Under the pieces are notes generated by a model. It saw nothing but the letters and a program-made list of their open reading frames with translations, was not told the DNA's origin and ran no database searches. From contig JBEBJY010000014.1 in assembly GCA_040079635.1 (NCBI GenBank), forward strand, positions 1 through 49,240: a stretch of DNA of 49,240 nucleotides, given 5' to 3'. The DNA is from Aalborgiella sp040079635. GTDB taxonomy: Bacteria > Pseudomonadota > Gammaproteobacteria > Burkholderiales > Burkholderiaceae_C. A program made the translations under genes and the position numbers. Below, piece after piece: positions 36,296-45,500 of this stretch; within the stretch, counting starts at the first letter, position 1, and each line of letters starts with the position of its first letter.

Positions 36296-36673
36296 TTAGC
36301 GCGGCTTTTGAGTATCCGCGTTGAGATTCAAATCTAAGCGATCAGTTTTCCACCATTGCATGGACATCTGCGCTTCAATTTCATCTATTTTTTTAATTGT
36401 CGATGTTTTTTCACTCAAGTCAGTCAACATGCTGGTGTGAAAAAATCGCTGTTTCGGTTTGTCGTCATTGAGTATTTCGTTCTGGCGCAGCGCACGCAGC
36501 TTGTCGAATTCTCGCTTACGAATCGTCCAAGTTCGTTTGGCTTCCCCGCGCAGATGCGAGGAAACAGGCTTTAAAGATGCATTTTTTGCAGCCGCTGGCA
36601 CAGCATCTCCATCTTTCATCCAGGACGAAAGAAACGATGAAGCTGCAGATTTGGCGTCCGTTAAAAAACCCAT
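36296..36673 (-). CDS. Hypothetical protein downstream of dksA
   Basis: I do not recognise a family. The ATG at 36673 (MGFLTDAKS) gives 125 residues and overlaps the dksA stop region by 13 bases or less; a TTG at 36694 is an alternative. The protein is hydrophilic and basic in the middle (RKREFDKLRALRQNE) and ends with an EIEAQMSMQWW segment followed by a polar tail. No signal peptide or membrane segment is seen. The tight overlap with dksA suggests cotranscription and coupled translation, so it is likely a real gene. Confidence 0.7.
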   Translation of the reverse strand: MGFLTDAKSAASSFLSSWMKDGDAVPAAAKNASLKPVSSHLRGEAKRTWTIRKREFDKLRALRQNEILNDDKPKQRFFHTSMLTDLSEKTSTIKKIDEIEAQMSMQWWKTDRLDLNLNADTQKPR

Positions 36674-36683
36674 AATTGTCGGT

Positions 36684-37820
36684 TTAATCCCCAAACATTT
36701 TTTGTTTCAATTCACGGCGCTGCTGCGCTTCTAACGACAGTGTAGCGGTTGGTCGAGCCAGCAAACGGCCAACACCGATGGCTTCACCCGTTTCATCGCA
36801 GTAGCCGTAGTCACCCGCATCAATGCGCACAATCGATTGCTCGATCTTTTTGAGCAGCTTACGCTCGCGGTCACGTGTGCGCAACTCTAGCGCATGCTCT
36901 TCTTCGATGGTGGCGCGGTCAGTCGGGTCTGGCACCACGGCAGACTCGTCACGCAAATGCTCACTCGTGGCACCTGCATTAGCCAAAATGCCTTGCTTCA
37001 ACTCAATCAATTTCAGACGGAAATACGTCATCTGTTTGATGTTCATGTACTCTGAATCTGGCATCGCCAACAACTCGTCGTCCGTCATCTCTTCAGCCGT
37101 TTTTGTTTTCCAATTGTTCGCCAACTTCGGGTTGTGCTTAGCTGCAAATTGCGGCGGCGGAATGATGGCGAGCGAAGGCACATGCGGGCCGTAGCTTGAT
37201 TTGGCTGCGGTTGAAGCCACAGATTGCGCCATAGACGGCACGGTTAACGATGCTAATCTTGAGGTTCTTGCTTTTGACTGTACAGGCGCTGCAGGAGATA
37301 AATCTTTAATTTCAGGAGGGGCTATTTTCGACGCGATGACCATGGGTTGCTTTAAATTTGACTCTTCTTTGGATGGCTTAGGGACAGCTTTTGATTTTTC
37401 AATCGTTTTGGCTGACTTAACTGGTTTAGCTAATGCTGCGGAAGCTTCTGCTTTTTTAGCTACTTTCTTAGCTGGTATTTCAACCGCTTTGGCTGGTATG
37501 GCTTTAACAACAGACTTTGCAATAGGTTTGCTGATTTTTTGAGTAATGGCTTTAATGGCAGTTTTTGCCACAGACTTCGTCACTGCTTTGGGCACTAACT
37601 TCTGGGCTGGTTTGGCTGAAGCTTTAACTGCAGACTTGACCACAGGCTTAGCAACAGTCTTGCCAACAGATTTTTTGACTGGCAGAGAAGCAGGTTTTGA
37701 GACTGCTTTGACAGGCTTGACAACTTTCTTCGCAGCAACTTTAGTCACAACTTTAACTGCCGTTTTTTGTGATGTTTTTAGGGGCGCTTTTTTAACTGCT
37801 TTTTTCGCTACGGTTTTCAT
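36684..37820 (-). CDS. dksA: DksA/TraR-family regulator with lysine/alanine-rich N-terminal extension
   Basis: DksA binds RNA polymerase in the secondary channel and works with ppGpp. The protein has 378 residues, against about 150 for E. coli DksA. Residues 1 to about 210 are a low-complexity basic tail of AKKVVKPVKAV-type repeats, similar in composition to bacterial histone-H1-like proteins. The DksA part (about 235-378) has the coiled-coil tip DPTDRA, matching DxxDxA. At the zinc-finger position there is only one cysteine: C341, T344, S362 and A365 fit C-x2-T-x17-S-x2-A, the pattern of the zinc-independent DksA2 of Pseudomonas aeruginosa. It lies downstream of a CobW-type GTPase and upstream of an unknown gene. 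Confidence 0.9.
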   Translation of the reverse strand: MKTVAKKAVKKAPLKTSQKTAVKVVTKVAAKKVVKPVKAVSKPASLPVKKSVGKTVAKPVVKSAVKASAKPAQKLVPKAVTKSVAKTAIKAITQKISKPIAKSVVKAIPAKAVEIPAKKVAKKAEASAALAKPVKSAKTIEKSKAVPKPSKEESNLKQPMVIASKIAPPEIKDLSPAAPVQSKARTSRLASLTVPSMAQSVASTAAKSSYGPHVPSLAIIPPPQFAAKHNPKLANNWKTKTAEEMTDDELLAMPDSEYMNIKQMTYFRLKLIELKQGILANAGATSEHLRDESAVVPDPTDRATIEEEHALELRTRDRERKLLKKIEQSIVRIDAGDYGYCDETGEAIGVGRLLARPTATLSLEAQQRRELKQKMFGD

Positions 37821-38002
37821 TCATTGCCTCCCAGCTAAGCTGGTATTTATTCAAATCAAACAATCAACTCACACGCACCAGAAAACCAATGCGTTCACCT
37901 TAAAACTACTTAGAATTTACTTGCACTTTGCAGTAGCATGTAAATATTCAAATATTGCCAAAAATCAATCAGCGCGCGGATTGTAGCTGTTTCAGACTGA
38001 AT

Positions 38003-39055
38003 TTAGACCAAGCACTGCTCCATACCTTGCAAAAAGATGTCTTTTGGCAAATTGATGCCAATAAACACCATTTTGCTGCCTCTTTTTTCACCTTTTGCCC
38101 AGATAGGACCCAAATCGCTGCCCATCAATTGGTGCACGCCTTGGAAGATTACCTTGCGTTCCGTGCCCTTCATGTTCAAAACGCCTTTGTAACGTAGCAT
38201 ACGCGGACCATAAATATTGACAATAGCACCCAAGAAATCCTCTAGCTTTGCAGCATCAAAGTATTTGTCTGATTTGAAGACGAAGCTTTTCACATCATCG
38301 TCATGCACATGGTGATGCGCTTTGTGCTGTGGCTTGTCTTGACCAAAAAATGGCCCCAAATTGTCAGGATCAGCAGGACTGGTGTCGTGATGATGGTCAT
38401 CGGTTAAGAAGTCAGGGTCGATGTCCAGCTTGGCATTGAGGTTGAAACCGCGTAAATCAAATACATCCGCTATCGCCACCTCGCCAAAATGCACGGTTTT
38501 TTGCGGAGCGCGCGGGTTCATGTGTTTGATGCGGTGCATTAAGGCTTCGACTTCTTCTTTGGCGACTAAGTCTGATTTGCTGATGAAAATTTGATCTGCA
38601 AAACCGATTTGCCGACGCGCTTCTAAGCGCTCATTCAGCTGCGTTTCGGCGTGTTTAGCATCGACCAGCGTCAAAATACTGTCCAGCAAGTACTGCTCGG
38701 CGATTTCTTCGTCCATAAAGAAGGTTTGCGCCACCGGGCCTGGGTCTGCCAAACCGGTAGTTTCAATGACGACGCGATCAAACGTGATCTCGCCTTTGCG
38801 CTTTTTCTCCGCCAAATCTTGCAAGGTCACCCGTAAATCGTCACGAATCGTGCAGCACACGCAGCCATTGCTCATTTGGATGATGTTTTCTGTGGTGTCG
38901 GACACCAAGATGTCGCTATCGATGTTTTCTTCACCAAACTCGTTTTCAATCACGGCGATTTTCTGACCATGTGCCTCGGTCAAAATGCGCTTCAGCAATG
39001 TGGTTTTACCTGAGCCTAAAAAGCCGGTCAAGATGGTTACGGGAATGAGACTCAT
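38003..39055 (-). CDS. CobW/COG0523 G3E-family GTPase, probable metallochaperone
   Basis: This 350-residue protein has the Walker A GFLGSGKTTLL (residues 11-21), the metal-binding CVCC motif (C65, C67, C68), a Walker B-like ETTGLADP near residue 110 and the guanine motif SKSD. A histidine-rich loop (DDHHHD and HKAHHHVHDDD) follows at about 220-260, then a CobW C-terminal domain. Such proteins insert or deliver zinc or other metals; the true client is unknown. The His-rich loop points to zinc. A gene of this kind beside a DksA without zinc cysteines recalls the dksA2-COG0523 pair of Pseudomonas. I saw no convincing Zur-box palindrome upstream. Confidence 0.88.
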   Translation of the reverse strand: MSLIPVTILTGFLGSGKTTLLKRILTEAHGQKIAVIENEFGEENIDSDILVSDTTENIIQMSNGCVCCTIRDDLRVTLQDLAEKKRKGEITFDRVVIETTGLADPGPVAQTFFMDEEIAEQYLLDSILTLVDAKHAETQLNERLEARRQIGFADQIFISKSDLVAKEEVEALMHRIKHMNPRAPQKTVHFGEVAIADVFDLRGFNLNAKLDIDPDFLTDDHHHDTSPADPDNLGPFFGQDKPQHKAHHHVHDDDVKSFVFKSDKYFDAAKLEDFLGAIVNIYGPRMLRYKGVLNMKGTERKVIFQGVHQLMGSDLGPIWAKGEKRGSKMVFIGINLPKDIFLQGMEQCLV

Positions 39056-39168
39056 GGGATTTGCCTAAAAAGAAGTTGGAATTGAAAAATAATGTGTGAA
39101 TATATACAGTAATTCGCCTGATTATATGGCGATGAAAGGTCAAAATTCAAGACAAACTCAAGCCAAGT

Positions 39169-40227
39169 TCATGGCGATTTGTCTGTTTTAACTTGCACTT
39201 TCGACTTTACTTTAGCTCTTGGATGGGCTGCATCATAAGCTTTTGCCAAATGTTGAAAATCCAAACGCGTATAAACCTGCGTGGTGGCAATTTGGCTGTG
39301 CCCCAAAAGCTCTTGCACCGCCCGCAAATCGCCGCTGGACTGCAGCACATGGCTGGCAAACGAATGGCGCAACATGTGCGGATGCACAGGCACGGCCAAG
39401 CCCGCTTGCAAACTGCGACGTTTTAAGCGCTGCCAAACAGATGCTGCCGTCAGCCGCGTGCCGTTTCGCCCTAAAAACAAAGCATTGTTATCCGTGCTTG
39501 TATTAGAGCTTTTTTTATCGTTTTTTACTATATTTTTAATAGCATCGTAGGCAATAAATACGACGGCTCGCATCGAATTCCATGCCTCTAAAGCTTGCAT
39601 CGCCTTTGCACCAACGGGCACAGCACGCCGCTTGCCGCCTTTGCCCAGTACATGCACCTCAGCAGCCTGCAAATCCACCCAACCGCGCGATGCTGCCGTC
39701 GCTACCGCGTCCAAACCCACCAGCTCGGCGACGCGCAAACCACTACCATAGAGCAGTTCCACCATGGCTGCATCGCGCGCCTCTAGCCATGGGTCTTGGG
39801 CTTCGTTTTGGTAGCTGGCGAGCTGCACCGCATCGTCAACACTTAGCGACTTTGGCAACGGTTTCCCGGCTTTAGGGGCTTTCACGCCTTGCACGGGGTT
39901 ACTTAGAATCAACCCTTCACGACCCAGCCATACATAAAATCCGCGCCAGCCAGACAAAATCAGCGCTATCCCCCCCCTGCTACGTCCGCCAGAATGCATT
40001 TGCGCGACCCAGCGACGAATGTGGCTGTTCTCCACGTTGAGCAATTCAACTGATGCGGCTTTGGCATTGGTTTCCAACTTGACCAAATCCAGTCGATACA
40101 AAGCAACTGTGCGTTCAGCTAACCTCTTTTCTACGCGAACGTGCTCCAAATATCGCTCAACCAGCGGATGCGCATACGGCGCCCACTCAGTAGCAATACC
40201 TCCCCCAGAATTAGACGTTTCTTGCAT
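39169..40227 (-). CDS. xerC: Tyrosine recombinase XerC
   Basis: XerC with XerD resolves chromosome dimers at dif. The 352-residue protein has the SAM-like N-terminal domain (about 15-110). The catalytic set is R165 (GSGLRVAEL), K196, H284 and R287 (HMLRHSF), H310 (LLGHSQ) and Y319 (TQVYTRLD). It is longer than usual (about 300-330). The extra part lies at residues about 220-247, between QALEAW and LFLGRNGTRL, and is largely made of a copy of the dispersed repeat plus an Asn/Lys/Ser-rich stretch. All catalytic residues are outside it, so the enzyme is probably active. Confidence 0.94.
   Translation of the reverse strand: MQETSNSGGGIATEWAPYAHPLVERYLEHVRVEKRLAERTVALYRLDLVKLETNAKAASVELLNVENSHIRRWVAQMHSGGRSRGGIALILSGWRGFYVWLGREGLILSNPVQGVKAPKAGKPLPKSLSVDDAVQLASYQNEAQDPWLEARDAAMVELLYGSGLRVAELVGLDAVATAASRGWVDLQAAEVHVLGKGGKRRAVPVGAKAMQALEAWNSMRAVVFIAYDAIKNIVKNDKKSSNTSTDNNALFLGRNGTRLTAASVWQRLKRRSLQAGLAVPVHPHMLRHSFASHVLQSSGDLRAVQELLGHSQIATTQVYTRLDFQHLAKAYDAAHPRAKVKSKVQVKTDKSP
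39527..39568 (+). repeat. Dispersed repeat copy B, within xerC
   Basis: Core GGCAATAAATACGACGGCT, one mismatch from the family core, preceded by ACTATATTTTTAATAGC. It lies antisense to xerC and keeps the frame open; the encoded peptide is about AVVFIAYDAIKNIV. Confidence 0.85.
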
Positions 40228-40915
40228 CTTTCAATCTTGACAGCGCCGCACTCGCCACTTCGCCAATGCGCTCTAAAAAGTCCGTCCCCATGCCGCTGTT
40301 AAAGCGTTGACCATCTGGCGACGCCAGCACTAACAAGCCCAAAGCTGCGGACGAGTCTGTCGCTTTCAAAGGAATCAGCGCCAAAGACACTGCCTGATCT
40401 GGGCTTTCCAACCAAGTGGCAGCTTCAAATTTGGCGTTCAAACCGACAAACGGCAGCGTCAGTGACGAGGCAAACGCTTGTGCGTCCTCGCTCGCGCCGT
40501 TGGCAAAGTCTTCAGTGGCGTATTGCTCATCCACCGCCCACACTTTGATGGCGACTTGCGGCACGGCAAATTCATCTTTGATGTTGTGTGCAATCAACTT
40601 TGGCAGCTCACGGGCATCGGTTGCCAACAGCAATTTACGCGTCCAGCGTTGCAATTTGTCAGCCGTTTGCGTGTTTTCGTTGCCGTAGCGAATCATGTCC
40701 ATCAAACCGCGCTCCAGCACCTTGATTTTTTCACGCAACATTTCAGCTTGACGCTCTTGCAGGCTGATGGCGCGTTTGCCGTGGCCGCTGTTGAGCTGCA
40801 CGGATGAGAGCAATTCAGCATGGCGCTCAAAAAAATCAGGCGTGTTGACCAAAAAATCAGCAATGTCTTGCTCGGTGATCGGATTCAATTGAGAGGGTAA
40901 ATTGGAATTTGGCAT
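40211..40915 (-). CDS. DUF484-family protein
   Basis: The ATG at 40915 (MPNSNLPSQL) gives 234 residues; an upstream in-frame start at 40933 is less likely. The N-terminal EQDIADFLVNTPDFFERHAELL and the SLQERQAEMLREKIKVLER coiled-coil are DUF484 hallmarks. A GAF-like domain follows (about residues 95-230). The family lies next to dapF and xerC in many proteobacteria, as here, but its biochemical role is unknown. It overlaps the xerC start by 17 bases. Confidence 0.9.
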   Translation of the reverse strand: MPNSNLPSQLNPITEQDIADFLVNTPDFFERHAELLSSVQLNSGHGKRAISLQERQAEMLREKIKVLERGLMDMIRYGNENTQTADKLQRWTRKLLLATDARELPKLIAHNIKDEFAVPQVAIKVWAVDEQYATEDFANGASEDAQAFASSLTLPFVGLNAKFEAATWLESPDQAVSLALIPLKATDSSAALGLLVLASPDGQRFNSGMGTDFLERIGEVASAALSRLKDARNV

Positions 40916-40973
40916 TTTTTCTATATTTATCAATGACTTAAATTAGCTTAACTACATTAGTTTTTCAAAGACA

Positions 40974-41903
40974 TTAAGCTGGAATGTCGATTTCAGACTC
41001 AAAAACTTTGGTCGCCGGCCCCGTCATCATCACCGACGCATCGCCACCCGCCCAATCGATTTGTAACAAACCACCACGTGTAGCGACTTGCACGCTGGCG
41101 TCCAACAAGCCTTGGCGAATGCCAGCAACCACCGCCGCACACGCACCCGTGCCGCAAGCCAGCGTTTCACCCGCGCCGCGCTCGTAAACGCGTAATTTCA
41201 CCTGACCACGGTTCAAAATTTGCATGAACCCGGCATTCACACCGCGTGGAAAACGTGCGTGTTTGGACACCAACGGGCCGATGTGCTCGACATCTGCCGT
41301 ATCCACATCGTCCACCAACTGCACAGCGTGCGGATTACCCATAGAAACAATGGTGATATTTACTATACTTTTAATAGCTGATGAGGCAATAAATACGCCG
41401 GCTATAGGCATATTTGAGGCATATTTTTGTGTATTTTCACTCAAATCGAGCGAAAACACTTGCGCCAGACCCTTTTGTTGAAAATCCAGTCCCGCAGACT
41501 CAAACGGCAAACTGCTGGCCTCAAACTGCGGCGCCCCCATATCCACGGTGACTTGCCCATCCTTTGTTGCGCGTAGCTCAATCACCCGATTCATGGTTTG
41601 CACTTTGATAACGTTTTTGGTCGTCAAGCCTTGGTCGCGCACAAATCGCACAAAGCAACGTGCACCGTTTCCGCAGTTCTCTACTTCCGAGCCGTCGTTG
41701 TTGTGAATCGCATACGAAAAGTCGATGTCGTTTGAACCTTCAGGTGCAGCTCGAACTGACAAAATCTGGTCCGCCCCCACGCCAAAATGCCGATTCGCTA
41801 AAAATTGGTACTGCGCCACGCTCAAGTTCAAGCGCCCGCGTGTTTCGTCCAGCACGACAAAGTCGTTGCCCGCGCCTTGCATTTTGGTGAATTTGATTTT
41901 CAT
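40974..41903 (-). CDS. dapF: Diaminopimelate epimerase
   Basis: DapF converts L,L- to meso-diaminopimelate, the substrate of MurE. The two catalytic cysteines are C77 (ENCGNGARC) and C250 (LACGTGACA), and QGAGNDFVVLD is at the N-terminus. At 309 residues it is about 20-30 longer than usual. The extra segment, residues about 161-182, lies just before the conserved VSMGNPHAVQ and is encoded by a copy of the dispersed repeat. The insertion is at a surface strand junction between the two DapF lobes, away from both cysteines, so activity is plausible. The gene follows higA after 13 bp. Confidence 0.95.
   Translation of the reverse strand: MKIKFTKMQGAGNDFVVLDETRGRLNLSVAQYQFLANRHFGVGADQILSVRAAPEGSNDIDFSYAIHNNDGSEVENCGNGARCFVRFVRDQGLTTKNVIKVQTMNRVIELRATKDGQVTVDMGAPQFEASSLPFESAGLDFQQKGLAQVFSLDLSENTQKYASNMPIAGVFIASSAIKSIVNITIVSMGNPHAVQLVDDVDTADVEHIGPLVSKHARFPRGVNAGFMQILNRGQVKLRVYERGAGETLACGTGACAAVVAGIRQGLLDASVQVATRGGLLQIDWAGGDASVMMTGPATKVFESEIDIPA
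41362..41416 (+). repeat. Dispersed repeat copy C, within dapF
   Basis: Full core GGCAATAAATACGCCGGCT with left arm ACTATACTTTTAATAGCT and right arm ATAGGCATATTT. Antisense to dapF and frame-preserving; the peptide is about PIAGVFIASSAIKSIVN. Confidence 0.88.
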
Positions 41904-41916
41904 TAATTCGGTACTT

Positions 41917-42249
41917 TCAAGCTGCAGCCAGCATCGGCATCACTTCTCGCGCAATGCGTTTGGCATTCACTTTTTCTGCCATTTTTATTTCATAAGTCGT
42001 CTGCAAATTCATCCAGCTTTGCACATCACCGCCAAAATAGCGCACCAAACGCATCGCGGTGTCCACCGTCACGCCACGGCGCTCTAGGGTGATGTCGTTG
42101 ATGCGTGAAGCAGGCACATGCAGCGCTTGTGACAGCGCATTGGCGCTCAGTCCCAAAGGAATCAAATAATCTTCGCGCAAGATCTCACCCGGATGCACGG
42201 GGCGCAAGCCGTTTTGCGGGGCTGGAATGCGATTAGTAGGGGTATTCAT
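41917..42249 (-). CDS. higA: HigA-family antitoxin (XRE HTH)
   Basis: This 110-residue protein has the HigA signature RPVHPGEILREDYLIPLGLSA followed by a helix-turn-helix (NALSQALHVPASRINDITLERRGV in the middle third) and the AMRLVRYFGGDVQSWMNLQ helix. It neutralises HigB and represses the operon. A GAAAGG ribosome-binding site precedes the ATG. The gene lies 28 bp downstream of higB and 13 bp upstream of dapF, so the module is wedged between uvrA and dapF. Confidence 0.92.
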   Translation of the reverse strand: MNTPTNRIPAPQNGLRPVHPGEILREDYLIPLGLSANALSQALHVPASRINDITLERRGVTVDTAMRLVRYFGGDVQSWMNLQTTYEIKMAEKVNAKRIAREVMPMLAAA

Positions 42250-42277
42250 AGTTGCCTTTCTATCAATTCATGGTTCA

Positions 42278-42556
42278 TCAGTGGTAATCAACGATTTGCA
42301 CGTCATGCACACCATCAGCCGTCCAAACAAAGCACAAACGCCATTGGTCATTGATGCGAATGCTGTGCTGCCCCTTGCGATCCGCCACCAGCGCCTCCAG
42401 CCGATTACCCGGAGGCACACGCAGCGCCTCCAACACAGCAGCCGAATCCAACATCTGCAACTTCCGCTGCGCCACAGTCGCCATATTGACAAACCGCTTC
42501 ACACGAACCCCAGCAAATAAGTCTGCCGTGTCTTGGTCTGCGAAGCTTAAAATCAT
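42278..42556 (-). CDS. higB: HigB-family toxin (RelE superfamily mRNA interferase)
   Basis: This 92-residue protein has the HigB features: an N-terminal beta strand with SFADQDTADLFAG, a Leu-rich helix pair, GNRLEALVADRKGQHSIRINDQWRLCFVW, and a final DVQIVDYH with the C-terminal histidine. It cleaves ribosome-bound mRNA when free of HigA. It looks intact. TATAAT at 42568-42563 is only six bases before the ATG, with TTGCCG 17 bp further up, so the message may be leaderless. Confidence 0.9.
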   Translation of the reverse strand: MILSFADQDTADLFAGVRVKRFVNMATVAQRKLQMLDSAAVLEALRVPPGNRLEALVADRKGQHSIRINDQWRLCFVWTADGVHDVQIVDYH

Positions 42557-42562
42557 GGGTAG

Positions 42563-42591
42563 ATTATATACCGATGAACGCTAAACGGCAA
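42563..42591 (-). promoter_or_regulatory. higBA promoter
   Basis: TTGCCG (42591-42586) and a perfect TATAAT (42568-42563) with a 17-bp spacer. The predicted start site falls on or next to the A of the higB ATG. No Shine-Dalgarno sequence fits between. Confidence 0.65.
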
Positions 42592-42594
42592 ACA

Positions 42595-45500
42595 TTAATC
42601 TAGTAACCGCTTCAAATAATACCCCGTAAAGCTAGCCTCGTTCGCCGCAATATCCTCTGGTGTACCCATACCCACCACTTGACCGCCACCGGCACCGCCT
42701 TCGGGGCCCATGTCAATGAGCCAATCAGCGGTTTTGATCACATCCAGATTGTGCTCAATTACCACAATCGTGTTGCCAGCGTCGCGCAACTGATGCAGCA
42801 CCTTGAGCAGCAGGGCGATGTCGGCAAAATGCAGACCTGTCGTCGGCTCATCTAGGATGTAAAGCGTGCGGCCGGTGTCGCGTTTGCTTAGCTCCAGCGC
42901 CAATTTGACGCGCTGCGCCTCGCCGCCTGAGAGTGTGGTGGCGGATTGGCCTAGTTTGATGTATGACAAGCCCACGTCCAACAGCGTTTGCAGCTTACGC
43001 GCAATGGTCGGCACGGTTTTGAAGAACTCGAACGCCGCTTCGACGGTTAAATCCAAAATCTGCGCGATGTTTTTACCTTTGAACATCACCTCCAGCGTTT
43101 CACGGTTGTAACGCATGCCTACGCACACGTCGCAGGGCACGTAAACGTCTGGCAAAAAGTGCATTTCGACCTTTTTGACGCCATCACCCTGACAGGCTTC
43201 ACAACGACCACCAGCGACGTTGAAGCTGAATCTTCCCGCGCCGTAGCCGCGCTCTTTGGCTAAATTCATCTCCGCCATCAGCTCACGAATCGGCGTGAAC
43301 ATCCCGGTGTAGGTAGCGGGGTTGCTGCGCGGCGTGCGGCCGATGGGGGACTGGTCGACGTTGATGACTTTGTCGAAATGCTCCATGCCCTGAATCTCTT
43401 CATGTGCCGCCGGCTCTTCATGAGCACGATACAACTGACGCGCCACGGCGGTGTAGAGCGTGTCGTTGACCAAGGTGGACTTACCCGAACCAGACACACC
43501 CGTCACGCAGGTCAACAAACCGACAGGAAACGCCACGCTGACGCCTTTGAGGTTATTCCCCGTGGCGTTGATGACGCGCAATGCCTGCAAATCGCCCTGC
43601 GTAGCCAAGTGGTGGGCGTTGCGATCCGCCCAAGCTAGCGCCGCTTTGCTCGGTGCTTTAGCGTAAGCACTTGTTTTGGCTGGTTTTTTCAAAGCGGCAA
43701 CTGTTTCCGCCTTCACCGTCGGCAGCCATGGCGTGCGTCGTTTAGGCACTTCAATTTTTAGCGCACCTGACAAATATTTGCCCGTCAACGACTCAGCATT
43801 GTTTTTAACTTCGTCAAACGTGCCCTGCGCAATCACCCGCCCACCGTGGACGCCTGCGCCCAAGCCCATGTCGATGACGTGGTCGGCAGCCACCATCATG
43901 TCTTCGTCATGCTCGACGACGAGCACGCTGTTGCCAATATCGCGAAGGTGTTTCAGTGTGCTGATGAGTCTGTCATTGTCCCGCTGGTGCAAGCCGATAC
44001 TCGGCTCATCCAACACATACATCACACCCGTCAGACCTGAACCGATTTGCGATGCCAAACGGATACGCTGCGATTCGCCACCGCTCAGCGTCTCGGCGCT
44101 ACGATCCAAACTCAGGTAATTCAAACCCACATCGTTCAAAAACTTCAACCGCAAGCCGATCTCGCGCACTACTTTTGATGCAATTTCGCCTTTGGAACCA
44201 TGCATTTCTAAGGCGTTGAAATAGGCAAAACTCTCGCGCAGCGTCCAGTGGCTGATCTCAAAAATCGCTTTTGATTGATCGCCTTCTCCAATTTTGACGT
44301 GCCGCGCTTCAAGCCGCAGGCGTGAACCGTTGCAGCCCGTGCAAGGCTGCGAACCCCGGTAGCGCGACAACTCCTCGCGCACCGTGCTTGATTCTGTCTC
44401 GCGGTAGCGCCGCTGCATGTTGGGAATGATGCCTTCAAATGGGTGCTTTTTGGTCAGCTTTTTGCCTTCAAAGGAACCCGAATCCATCACATAGCTGAAC
44501 TTGATTTCTTCTTCGCCCGAGCCATGCAGCACCGCGTTTTGCACGCTCTCAGGCAGGTTTTCAAACGGTTGTTCGATATCAAATTTATAGTGCTTGGCCA
44601 AGCTTTCTAGCAGAGCAAAGTAATAGCCGTTGCGCCTGTCCCAGCTTTTGATCGCGCCACTGGCCAAGCTGAGCGTCGGAAACGCTACCACCCGCGCGGG
44701 GTCGAAAAATTCCATGTGCCCCAAACCGTCGCAACTCGGGCAAGCGCCCACGGGGGAGTTGAAGGAGAACAGACGCGGCTCCAACTCGCTGATGGAGTAG
44801 GTGCAGACGGGGCAGGAGAATTTGGCGTTGAACAAGTGCTCCACCCCAGTGTCCATCTCTTGCGCAATCGCCCGGCCATCGGCCAGTTTGAGCGCCGCTT
44901 CAAAGCTCTCGGCTAGGCGCTGCTTCAGGTCTTCACGTACTTTGATGCGGTCAATCACCACGTCAATGTCGTGCTTTTCGGTTTTTTTGAGCTTGGGCAG
45001 ATCATCAAACTCATAAGCCTGCCCATCGACCCGAAAGCGCACGTAGCCCTGTGCCTGCATCGCGGCAAATACATCGAGGAATTCACCCTTTTTCTCACGC
45101 GCCAGCGGAGCGAGGATCATCAGCTTGGTGTCTTCAGGCAGTGCCAGCACCGCATCGACCATCTGGCTTACAGTTTGTGATTGCAGAGCTAAATTGTGCG
45201 TTGGGCAATACGGCGTGCCTGCGCGGGCGAACAGCAGTCGCAGGTAATCGTGAATCTCAGTCACCGTGCCCACGGTGGAGCGCGGGTTGTGGCTGGTGGC
45301 TTTTTGCTCGATGGAGATGGCGGGGCTCAGGCCCTCGATCACGTCCACATCCGGCTTGTCCATCAGCTGCAAAAACTGCCGCGCGTAGGTGGACAAGCTT
45401 TCCACATAGCGGCGCTGCCCCTCTGCGTAGAGCGTGTCAAACGCCAAACTCGACTTGCCCGACCCGCTCAAACCGGTGATAACGACCAGCTGGTTGCGCG

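Noticed and set aside
36823..37986. Long + strand open frames opposite dksA
   Set aside because: These are the antisense of the repetitive Lys/Ala tail; the Ala/Thr/Phe-rich translations look like shadows.
39056..39168. Possible Zur box upstream of the CobW-type gene
   Set aside because: The AT-rich stretch has no convincing long palindrome matching the Zur consensus.
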